DNA of 5,746 nt from Pseudomonadota bacterium (GCA_021845835.1 JAJZVE010000334.1:1-5746); one strand, 5' to 3'; positions 1 through 5,465 are shown, counted from the first letter of the stretch. The notes: a model not told the origin generated them from the letters alone. Made by a program: numbers and translations.

Positions 1-866
1 GGTGCGACCGCATCGCCTACGGCGTGGAAAGCGCTAGCGCCTCCAACTTGGCGACCTTCCGCCGTAAGGCTCGGAAAACCAAGGAAGCCTTCGACATGAC
101 GCGCGCCGCTGGCATCCGCTCTATTGCATTCGCAGTCTTCGGTATGCCGGGCGAGACCTTTGAGGACCAGTTCGCCACGATCCGCATGCTCAAAGATCTG
201 AACCCGGGCATGGTGCGCGATTTTACCTACAAGCCCTACCCAGGCACGCCGCAATACGCCGATCCGGCACGCTATGGCTTTCAGATCACCGACTGGAACT
301 ACGTGCGCTGGTCGCAGCAGGACGAGCCGGTACACCGCACCGACCACCTCAGTGAGGAAGAAATTATCGAGGTGCGCGTCCTCTGCAGCTATCTCTTTCG
401 GAGCAGCGGAAAAATGGCGGTTGGCCCGAAGTACCGCCGCAACAAGAAGGTTGTCTTAGTTAAGACCGCGAAGAGCGCGCTGGTCTACAACGCGCACAAG
501 AGTGAAGAGCAACGCCGCGTCGACCTGTACCTCAACTGCTTGAAGGTATCTGATCTCTACTATGAGGTGCTGTTGCACTGCGATGGCTACCACACGGCGG
601 AGGAGATCGCGGCCAAGATAGCCAAACTCTTCGACCACGACCTTGATACCGCCGGCCGGAAGGTCGCCCAAGTGCTAGAGAACGCGGAGGCCCAAGGCAT
701 GATTAGCCTGATGCCAGCCTTTCTGCCCGAGGACGCAGAAGCATCGGCTTTCCTTAACCCCGACCCGTCCGGCATTCCGGCCGAGGACCGGGTTCTGGCC
801 GACCCGAAGCTGGGAGGGCAACGAAGCTATGAGGTGGCAACGGCAGCGCCGGCTACGAGGAGGTGA
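1..866 (+). CDS. Radical SAM protein, C-terminal part, with PqqD-like domain (5' end outside window)
   Basis: The frame is open from base 3 and gives 287 residues before TGA at 864-866. Seen: the late radical SAM barrel motifs, GVES near residues 7-10 and FGMPGET near 46-52, then a KPYPGTP segment. This pattern is common in the class of radical SAM enzymes that often carry an N-terminal B12-binding domain. The CxxxCxxC cluster motif and any B12 domain would lie upstream, so catalysis cannot be verified here. Residues about 174-236 (YYEVLLHCDG, TAEEIAAKIAKLF, VAQVLENAEAQGMISL) resemble the helical half of PqqD, the winged-helix fold that binds leader peptides in RiPP pathways. About 50 residues of proline/alanine-rich tail follow. 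The stop overlaps the next start, so it leads a coupled operon. The radical SAM call is firm. The PqqD-like call is by pattern only, and its peptide-binding role is inference. Confidence 0.85.
   Translation, partial: CDRIAYGVESASASNLATFRRKARKTKEAFDMTRAAGIRSIAFAVFGMPGETFEDQFATIRMLKDLNPGMVRDFTYKPYPGTPQYADPARYGFQITDWNYVRWSQQDEPVHRTDHLSEEEIIEVRVLCSYLFRSSGKMAVGPKYRRNKKVVLVKTAKSALVYNAHKSEEQRRVDLYLNCLKVSDLYYEVLLHCDGYHTAEEIAAKIAKLFDHDLDTAGRKVAQVLENAEAQGMISLMPAFLPEDAEASAFLNPDPSGIPAEDRVLADPKLGGQRSYEVATAAPATRR
858..863 (+). promoter_or_regulatory. Shine-Dalgarno AGGAGG overlapping the thioesterase start
   Basis: A full AGGAGG, extended to AGGAGGTGAT, matches the anti-Shine-Dalgarno end of 16S rRNA. It lies only two bases before ATG 866 and overlaps the alternative GTG at 863. 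The spacing is shorter than usual. Because the upstream stop TGA shares a base with the ATG, re-initiation by the same ribosome probably matters as much as fresh loading. Confidence 0.6.
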
Positions 867-1294
867 TGGCGGACAGGACATTCGAGACGCTGCGGGCGGT
901 AGTCTACCCTGCCCAGTGCGATGCCATGGGTCATCTTTCTGTCAAGGAGTACATGGGTTTCTTTGACCAGGCCGAGTGGCATTGCTTTCTAGCGCTCGGT
1001 TTTGATCCCGCCTGGATCGAGACAGAAAAAATCGGCTGGGCCGACGTCCACCACGCGATCGAGTATAAGAGTGAACTCCTCGCCGGCGCGCTAGTGCGGG
1101 CGGAAAGCAGCGTGGTCAAGGTCGGCAACAAGTCCCTGACCACTTTACACCACCTGTACGACGCGGCGAATGGCAAGCTCTGCGCGAGCCTAGAAGCAGT
1201 TTCCGTGCAATATGACCTGAAGCAGCGGCAGTCGGTCCCCTTGCACGACCAGGTGCGTCGGACGGCTAGGGAAAAGCTGAACGATGGCTTTTGA
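866..1294 (+). CDS. 4HBT-family hotdog acyl-CoA thioesterase
   Basis: A 142-residue protein, the usual length of a single hotdog domain, predicted to hydrolyse an acyl-CoA thioester in the cytoplasm. Seen: VVYPAQCDAMGHLSVKEYMGFFDQAEW at residues about 12-38. In it Asp19, followed by MGH, sits where the 4-hydroxybenzoyl-CoA thioesterase family has its catalytic Asp. The central IEYKSELLAG and the later HLYDAANGKLCASLEAVSVQYD match the family's strand pattern. The VYP-QCD-MGH form recalls thioesterases of the carnitine/betainyl-CoA branch, but that is only a resemblance and the substrate is unknown. ATG 866 was chosen over GTG 863 because GTG lies inside the AGGAGG; both share the same frame. 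It overlaps the radical SAM stop by one base (TGATG) and the transporter start by 11 bases. It could release a pathway product or act as a housekeeping enzyme. Confidence 0.85.
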   Translation: MADRTFETLRAVVYPAQCDAMGHLSVKEYMGFFDQAEWHCFLALGFDPAWIETEKIGWADVHHAIEYKSELLAGALVRAESSVVKVGNKSLTTLHHLYDAANGKLCASLEAVSVQYDLKQRQSVPLHDQVRRTAREKLNDGF

Positions 1295-2237
1295 AACGGT
1301 CGAAGAGGCGAAGCGCATTGCGCCGAGGCTCGCCCTAATCGGCCTAGCCGCCTCGCTATGGGGCACCGGAGGCCCGGCCGCCAAGCAGCTTTTCCTGATT
1401 TCCCCGCTGGACCCGATCGAGGTCGGTTTCTATCGGCTAGTGATCTCGGTGCCGGTGCTTCTGGCAGCAGCGCTGTTGTTGAATCACCGCTCACTCCTGA
1501 ACGGAATGCGTGGCCACACTTGGTTGATCGGAGGGTTGTCGCTGGCGACGGCGCTCTACCAAGTCTTCTATTACGCTGCGGTCGCTAATGCCGGGGTCTC
1601 CGTAGCTACCCTAATCACCATCTGCATGGCGCCCCCGATCGTCGGCGTGTGCTCGAGCTTGCTGCTGAAGGAGCCGGTGGAACGCCGCACCAAGTTGGCA
1701 ATGGTGATTGCGCTGGCTGGTACCGTCCTGCTGATCGGCTGGCCGGCAAAGGGCGCGCTCCCGACCGAGAGGCTGTTCTTGGGCGCCGCCACAGCCCTCT
1801 GCGCGGCTGCCAGCTATTCTGGCATGATACTAACCAGCCAACGGCTCGCCCAGCACTTCGATGCCTACCAGCTAATCGTCATCGGTTTCGGCGGCGGGGC
1901 CTTGCTGCTTTTCCCAATGGCGCTTTTGCAGGGCTTCGCGTATCCCAACTCGATAAAGATTGTCAGCCTGATCTTGTTCCTCGGCTTAATCCCGACGGCT
2001 CTGGCCTATGTCTTTTTCTTCACAGGCATGCAGCGCGTGCCCGCCACCCCTGCCAGCATCGTTAGCCTGATGGAACCGCTGGTGGCGACCGGCCTGGGCG
2101 TCATCATCTTCCATGAGCGCATTGGTGTGGCCGGTTCGATCGGCGCAGTGCTGATGATCGCCGGCATGCTGACCCTGCGCGATCGGCCGGCGGCTAGGAT
2201 TACGAAGGCGACAGCATTCGGGACAGATGGCACATGA
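1284..2237 (+). CDS. EamA/DMT-superfamily transporter, ten helices
   Basis: A 317-residue, strongly hydrophobic inner-membrane protein with the two-repeat EamA layout. The first repeat starts near residue 13 with LALIGLAASLWGTGGPAAK and runs to about residue 150; the second covers about 170-300 and ends in IGAVLMIAGMLTLRDR. Seen: the ALYQVFYYAAVANAGVSVATLI segment of repeat one and its counterpart ALAYVFFFTGMQRVPATPASIVSLMEPL in repeat two, where the P-x-EPL ending is typical of the family. Family members usually export amino acids or small metabolites, and the direction here is inferred from that. The start overlaps the thioesterase stop by 11 bases and the end overlaps the dipeptidase start as ATGA. 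Its place between a thioesterase and a peptidase suggests it moves a pathway product or a peptide-derived amino acid. The substrate cannot be read from sequence. Confidence 0.9.
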   Translation: MAFETVEEAKRIAPRLALIGLAASLWGTGGPAAKQLFLISPLDPIEVGFYRLVISVPVLLAAALLLNHRSLLNGMRGHTWLIGGLSLATALYQVFYYAAVANAGVSVATLITICMAPPIVGVCSSLLLKEPVERRTKLAMVIALAGTVLLIGWPAKGALPTERLFLGAATALCAAASYSGMILTSQRLAQHFDAYQLIVIGFGGGALLLFPMALLQGFAYPNSIKIVSLILFLGLIPTALAYVFFFTGMQRVPATPASIVSLMEPLVATGLGVIIFHERIGVAGSIGAVLMIAGMLTLRDRPAARITKATAFGTDGT

Positions 2238-3220
2238 CGGTACCGGCGGCGATTGCCTGGGACGCCCATACCTGTCTGCCCATTGCACAGAACGCCGACC
2301 TCAACCTTTTGGATCGGCACCGCGCGGCAGGGTTCCGCTACGTCTCCGTCAACGTCGGCATGGACATGACGCCGATCGCGGACATTATGCTCTGTCTCGC
2401 GCAGTTCCGGCGCTCGATCGCCGCGCATCCGGACTGCCTCGTTCTGGCCGATAGCTTGGCGATGGTCGAAGAGGCGGCGGCCAGTGGACGCCTCGCGGTC
2501 GCCTTCGACCTGGAGGGGGCCAAGCCGCTATTGGGTGAGTCCGCAATGGTGCAGCTCTTCGCCGATCTCGGCGTGCGACAAATGCATCTGATCTATAACC
2601 GCGGCAACGCCGTTGGCGGTGGTTGCCACGACCCGCAAGACCCGGGCCTGAGCGACTTCGGGCGCGGGGTGATATTGGCAATGGCGGACGCGGGGGTGGT
2701 GCTCGATGTTTCCCATGCGGGCGTGCGCACCAGCCTGGAGATGATTGAAGCTTCGCCGCACCCGGTCGTTTTCTCGCACGCGAACGTGCGAGCGCTCTAC
2801 AACCATCCCCGTAACCTGACGGATTGTCAGATCGACGCCTGCGCAGCTAGGGGCGGCGTGATCGGTGTCACCGCGCACAGCCTATTGACTGGCAAGACGC
2901 TGAACTCCGCGGAGACCGTAGCCGCCCACATCGAATACATCGCCGCGCGCGTTGGCGCGGCACACGTTGGCCTTGGGCTGGACTACTGCTACGAGACCGA
3001 TATCGCGTCCCTGTCCGATGACCTCGACATCGAGTACTGGTGGCCGGCACGCTGGGGTTATCGTGAGCCAGGCCATGTCGCAGGACCGCCGGACCTGCTT
3101 GGGCCGCTCGCCGCGCTTCTTCAACGCCGTGGCTATGACGAGGAAATGTTGGCGGCGATCCTTGGCGGCAACTTTCTGCGCGTTGCCACGGCGGTCTGGC
3201 CGACACGATGGAGTACATAA
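2234..3220 (+). CDS. M19-family (membrane/renal dipeptidase-like) metallohydrolase with HxC in place of HxD
   Basis: A 328-residue protein without a visible signal peptide, so probably cytoplasmic. M19 enzymes are amidohydrolase-fold dipeptidases with a binuclear zinc site, and many tolerate a D-residue at the C-terminal position. Seen: AWDAHTCLP (His12-x-Cys14), FDLEGAKPLL (bridging Glu94), LIYNRGNAVGGG, VLDVSHAG (His161), VVFSHANVRALYNHPRN (His182, Arg193) and HVGLGLDY (Asp250), ending in ILGGNFLRV. The 21-residue His161-His182 spacing and 11-residue His182-Arg193 spacing match the renal dipeptidase active site. The first motif is normally HxD, so one metal ligand is replaced by Cys14, which could still bind zinc. 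I cannot tell whether this is a subfamily trait. The start overlaps the transporter stop (ATGA) with only a weak ribosome site, so translation is probably coupled. It may trim a modified peptide or hydrolyse a dipeptide-like intermediate (inference). Confidence 0.88.
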   Translation: MTVPAAIAWDAHTCLPIAQNADLNLLDRHRAAGFRYVSVNVGMDMTPIADIMLCLAQFRRSIAAHPDCLVLADSLAMVEEAAASGRLAVAFDLEGAKPLLGESAMVQLFADLGVRQMHLIYNRGNAVGGGCHDPQDPGLSDFGRGVILAMADAGVVLDVSHAGVRTSLEMIEASPHPVVFSHANVRALYNHPRNLTDCQIDACAARGGVIGVTAHSLLTGKTLNSAETVAAHIEYIAARVGAAHVGLGLDYCYETDIASLSDDLDIEYWWPARWGYREPGHVAGPPDLLGPLAALLQRRGYDEEMLAAILGGNFLRVATAVWPTRWST

Positions 3221-3308
3221 TCGTCAAACTGAGGCCTGCCTACACTCCCGTTCCTTTCTTTCAAATGACCGTTGGCCAGAGTGAAACGCCCCACCTAACC
3301 TCCGGGGC

Positions 3309-3711
3309 ATGGCCCCTCCCCTGCCCCGCTTCGTCAGCTATCTGCGCGTCTCCACCAACGGCCAGGGCCGTTCCGGCCTTGGCCTGGCGGCGCAGCGCCA
3401 GGCGGTGGCGGCGCATGTGGCAGCCGCCGCCGGCCAGCTCGTGGCGGAGTTCGAGGAGGTGGAGCGGCAAGCGCACTGACTGGCTCCAGCTCGTCGCGGC
3501 GCTGGCCGCCTGCCGTACACGGCGGGTGGGCTGGTCATCGCCAGGCTCGACCGGCTGGCGCGCAATGCGCGCTTCCTGCTCTCGGTGGTGGAGGGCAGCG
3601 GCGAAGGCGGCGTGGTGTTCTGCGACCTGCCCAGCGTGCCGGCGGGGCCGGTCGGCAGGTTCCTGGTCACACAGATGGCGGCCGTCGCCGAGCTGGAGGC
3701 GGGGCTGCCAC
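3309..3711 (+). pseudogene. Serine recombinase (resolvase/invertase family), frameshifted and truncated
   Basis: Remnant of a small-resolvase-type site-specific recombinase. The first frame (ATG 3309) gives MAPPLPRFVSYLRVSTNGQG, with the catalytic Ser15 in RVST, followed by LAAQRQAVAAHVAAAAGQL. It stops at TGA 3477-3479 after 56 residues. A second frame from about 3466 continues GKRTDWLQLVAALAACR, as expected after a family-like VES; loss of two bases near 3464 explains the shift. A third frame from about 3516 gives LVIARLDRLARNARFLL, then VVFCDLPSVPAGPVGRFLVTQMAAVAELEAGL. The remaining E-helix and the C-terminal DNA-binding part are missing: homology ends near 3711, where sequence of an opposite-strand gene begins. 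With two frame changes and no C-terminus, it should be inactive. Sequencing error could explain one shift but not the missing end. Confidence 0.85.
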
Positions 3712-3772
3712 CTTCGGTGCGCAGCGCCCGGCCGATCAGCGCCTCGGTGCGCTCCTCCTCGCCGGCGCTCAT
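3711..3772 (-). pseudogene. Start of an unrecognised minus-strand gene, cut off at the recombinase junction
   Basis: ATG at 3772-3770 overlaps the stop of the 48-residue ORF as ATGA, the usual form of a coupled gene pair. The first 20 or so residues read MSAGEEERTEALIGRALRTE, a charged, helix-like start. Beyond about 3711 the frame runs antisense through the recombinase relic, so the remainder is not original. I do not recognise the family. It is probably the truncated partner of the small membrane ORF upstream of it. Confidence 0.4.
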
Positions 3773-3915
3773 CGCAGCACCTCCGAACCGGCATGCACCG
3801 GCACCGTGCTGGCGCGATCCGACACGAAGCCGGGGAAGGCCAGGATGGCGTAGATCGCGGCGGCGAGAAGTGTCGCTCCCGCCACGATCCCTATGCCCTT
3901 GCCAATGGTCGTCAT
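3769..3915 (-). CDS. Small one-helix membrane protein, 48 residues
   Basis: Not recognised. The product MTTIGKGIGIVAGATLLAAA begins with a short polar stretch and one lysine, followed by a hydrophobic helix from about residue 8 to 29 (to AILAFPGF) and a short polar tail (SDRASTVPVHAGSEVLR). This is the form of a single-pass membrane protein or an uncleaved signal anchor. Support for real coding: AAGGAG eight bases before ATG, a perfect hairpin just upstream of that, and an ATGA overlap with a following start. A longer frame from 4086 adds only arginine-rich residues read through the leader and is less likely. Small membrane proteins of this kind occur in conjugation gene sets, but nothing ties this one to a named family. 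Confidence 0.5.
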   Translation of the reverse strand: MTTIGKGIGIVAGATLLAAAIYAILAFPGFVSDRASTVPVHAGSEVLR

Positions 3916-3923
3916 GTACCGTT

Positions 3924-3929
3924 CTCCTT
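3924..3929 (-). promoter_or_regulatory. Ribosome binding site AAGGAG of the small membrane ORF
   Basis: On the minus strand AAGGAG ends eight bases before ATG at 3915. This decides the start in favour of the 48-residue form over the upstream ATG at 4086. Confidence 0.65.
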
Positions 3930-3930
3930 C

Positions 3931-3953
3931 CGGGTCTTGTCTGTGAAGACCCG
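3931..3953 (-). promoter_or_regulatory. Perfect 8-bp hairpin directly upstream of the ribosome binding site
   Basis: Arms CGGGTCTT (3931-3938) and AAGACCCG (3946-3953) are perfectly complementary, with a seven-base loop. On the minus strand the structure lies one base before the AAGGAG of the small membrane ORF. It has no following T run, so it is not a typical terminator. It may be an operator or a 5' leader structure affecting translation or mRNA stability; this role is inferred. Confidence 0.55.
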
Positions 3954-4002
3954 TCCCGACCGCCGCTTCGCGACGACGGGGCAAGGGCGCGGCAACGCCG
4001 CG

Positions 4003-4018
4003 GGCGCCGCATGGCGCC
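4003..4018. repeat. Inverted repeat GGCGCC-GCAT-GGCGCC in the leader
   Basis: Two GGCGCC blocks separated by four bases form a 6-bp stem. It lies between the conserved 32-bp element and the 8-bp hairpin, within the 265-bp stretch 3916-4180 that separates the small membrane ORF from the divergent WGR gene. In DNA this GC-rich a single short stem could be chance. Confidence 0.35.
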
Positions 4019-4021
4019 GCA

Positions 4022-4053
4022 CCCTTGCGGCGACGGCAGCGCAAGCGGCAGCG
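4022..4053 (-). repeat. Leader element copy A (32 bp, dyad CTTGCG...CGCAAG)
   Basis: On the + strand it reads CCCTTGCGGCG, six variable bases, GCGCAAGCGG, one pyrimidine, AGCG. It matches copy B at 5597-5628 at 25 of 32 positions without gaps. Both contain the inverted repeat CTTGCG/CGCAAG around a ten-base loop. Copy A lies about 107 bases upstream of the small membrane ORF start, in the same orientation relative to its gene as copy B. Confidence 0.55.
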
Positions 4054-4162
4054 TCTCCGGATTCTTCTCCGTGCTGTTTTCGCCATTGCTGGCTTCGATC
4101 GGCCCGCCTCTCGCCGTGCCGGTCAGATCAGCATTGGCGATCGGGCTGGATCACCTCACTCG

Positions 4163-4180
4163 TCGGGGTAGACTCCCCGA
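4163..4180 (+). promoter_or_regulatory. Hairpin abutting the WGR start codon
   Basis: TCGGGG (4163-4168) and CCCCGA (4175-4180) form a 6-bp stem around TAGACT, ending on the base before ATG 4181. No good Shine-Dalgarno is present apart from the G-rich arm, which the stem would hide. TAGACT at 4169-4174 could be a weak -10 box that would start the RNA at the ATG (leaderless), but its -35 match is poor. Confidence 0.4.
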
Positions 4181-4759
4181 ATGGCAAAGCGCGCCGGCAC
4201 GCAACAGACCGATCAGTCGGAGCAACTGCTTCTGTTCGCGGAGCATGTGTCGCTGGCACGCATTCGCCCGCCGCTGAATGCGCGGCGCTATTATCGGATG
4301 GAATTGTCGTCGGACCTGATCGGCCGGGTCGTGCTGCTGCGGCAGTGGGGGCGGATCGGAACGGAGGGGCGCCGAAGGCTGGACCCTTATCCCGATCCGG
4401 GTGCGGCGCTGAACGCACTTGCCCGCATCGCGGGCGCGAAGCGGCGGCGGGATTATCGGGATCGGTCGCTCCGGCACTGCCCGGCGGGCACATGGATGGA
4501 CGCACCACGATCACGGCTCATGGCGCTCTCCTGTTTCAGCACGTCGTTCCAGTCCATACCGATCGTCGGCCGCAACCGCGCGAAGGCGACGCAAGCGGCA
4601 GCCGCGAGCTGCGCGTGGCGCACGGCGAACCGCTCGCCGGCGGCGTTCGCGTCGGTGGCACTGACCAGCACAGTGCCGGGGATGGCGGCGACCGCCGCGA
4701 GCATGCGCTCGATCGCCTGCTCCGTGTCCGGCCCCATGCCGCCGCCGGTCGCGGCGTAG
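4181..4759 (+). CDS. WGR-domain protein, apparently lacking its native stop
   Basis: The start MAKRAGTQQTDQSEQLLLFA leads into a WGR domain at residues about 22-95: RIRPPLNARRYYRMELSSDL, then VLLRQWGRIG (WGR at 56-58), GRRRLDPYPDPGAALNALAR and AKRRRDYR. WGR domains occur in poly(ADP-ribose) polymerases and, in bacteria, as short stand-alone proteins thought to bind nucleic acid; plasmid and integrative-element copies of about 90-100 residues are common. Here the domain is complete by about base 4465, but the frame stays open to TGA 4757-4759. Those last 95 or so residues are read antisense through the toprim gene and are unlikely to be native. The true stop may have been lost near 4480, where CGGCACTGC follows the domain. 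Function in the element is unknown. The domain call is firm; the listed end is not. Confidence 0.75.
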   Translation: MAKRAGTQQTDQSEQLLLFAEHVSLARIRPPLNARRYYRMELSSDLIGRVVLLRQWGRIGTEGRRRLDPYPDPGAALNALARIAGAKRRRDYRDRSLRHCPAGTWMDAPRSRLMALSCFSTSFQSIPIVGRNRAKATQAAAASCAWRTANRSPAAFASVALTSTVPGMAATAASMRSIACSVSGPMPPPVAA

Positions 4760-5457
4760 AGCGTGTCGGCCCGCATCGCTTCCAGCGCCGCGAGGCTGAG
4801 CGTGTCGATCGGCGCTTCGGTGACGGCGAGACGGGTGGCCCGTCGGCTACCGTCGCCGGGCAGGCGGAACAGCGTCTTGCGGCCGCCGCGAACCGCACCT
4901 TTGAAGGCCGGGCCGCGGATCTCGATGTGGGTCAGACGGTCGTCGTCGTCCCGGTGTGCAAACCACGCGCTGCCGTAAAACCCTTGCCGCAGGATGTCGG
5001 CGCCGTCGGCCGCCGCCAGGACCGATGCGGGCAGCCGCCGTTCCTCGATCAGGTAGCGCCATGTCGGCGAAAAGCGGCTGAGGCGCGGCCGCGTCTGCCA
5101 GCGATCCTGTAGCGAGCGGTCGGGGCCGCTTCGCTCCCGCGTGCGCCAGGCTGCCGGAAAGGTTGGGGCGATGCCGACAAAGCCGCGCAGGATCTGCCGG
5201 ACCTGGCCGAAATTCAGGTGCGGGTCGAGGAACTGGACCAGATCAAAAATGTCGCCCTTGGACGAACTCTGCGGATCCCACCAGCCGCGGCCGTCGTGAT
5301 TGATGATCAGGATCTCGCCTTCGCCGCGCCGGTATTTCAGCGCGCGTCGGGTGCTGCCCGTACGGTCCAGCCGCCAGGGCGGCGACAGGCGCTCGAGTAG
5401 CGCGGCGCAGTTTACCCCAAGGCGGAAGAGTTCGATCTCGGCATCCTGGCCGGCCAT
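4453..5457 (-). CDS. DUF3991/toprim primase-like protein
   Basis: A 334-residue protein of the kind carried by plasmids and integrative elements next to replication or transfer genes, presumably acting on DNA as a primase-like factor. Seen in order: residues about 20-95, a DnaG zinc-finger-like fold without cysteines (GWWDP, KGDIFDLVQFL); about 130-205, the DUF3991 region (YLIEERRLPASVL, GSAWFAHRDDD, RGPAFKG); about 208-305, toprim, with its conserved Glu in TEAPIDTLSL (Glu214) and the acidic motif SATDANAAGERFA (Asp269-x-Asn271, where D-x-D is common); then the terminal MDWNDVLKQ. A CAGGAG nine bases before ATG 5457 supports the start. The last 25 residues after DVLKQ look unlike a conserved end and overlap the convergent WGR frame, so the 3' end may be altered. 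The gene otherwise looks intact. Confidence 0.85.
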   Translation of the reverse strand: MAGQDAEIELFRLGVNCAALLERLSPPWRLDRTGSTRRALKYRRGEGEILIINHDGRGWWDPQSSSKGDIFDLVQFLDPHLNFGQVRQILRGFVGIAPTFPAAWRTRERSGPDRSLQDRWQTRPRLSRFSPTWRYLIEERRLPASVLAAADGADILRQGFYGSAWFAHRDDDDRLTHIEIRGPAFKGAVRGGRKTLFRLPGDGSRRATRLAVTEAPIDTLSLAALEAMRADTLYAATGGGMGPDTEQAIERMLAAVAAIPGTVLVSATDANAAGERFAVRHAQLAAAACVAFARLRPTIGMDWNDVLKQESAMSRDRGASIHVPAGQCRSDRSR

Positions 5458-5465
5458 GACCTGCT

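Noticed and set aside
931..1494. 187-residue minus-strand frame over the thioesterase and transporter start
   Set aside because: It is antisense to two well-supported genes and has no recognisable motif or ribosome site.
2868..3227. Minus-strand frame of 119 residues opposite the dipeptidase end
   Set aside because: It is arginine-rich, low-complexity shadow sequence of a conserved gene on the other strand.
3288..3308. GCCCC/GGGGC stem before the recombinase start as an operon terminator
   Set aside because: The stem is only five base pairs with an 11-base loop and has no T run, so it is too weak to call.
3769..4086. Longer 105-residue form of the small membrane ORF starting at 4086
   Set aside because: The added residues are almost all arginine, alanine and glycine read through the dyad element and hairpins. 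The internal ATG at 3915 has a proper ribosome site.
4587..4602. Possible third copy of the dyad element (CGCAAGCGGCAGC)
   Set aside because: Only one arm matches, and it lies inside conserved toprim coding sequence, so codon composition explains it.
3208..5112. 634-residue + strand reading frame spanning most of the right half
   Set aside because: It crosses a recombinase relic in its wrong frame, then runs antisense or out of frame through the small membrane ORF, the WGR gene and the toprim gene. Its product is arginine/alanine-rich with no motif; it is an artefact of GC-rich DNA lacking stops.
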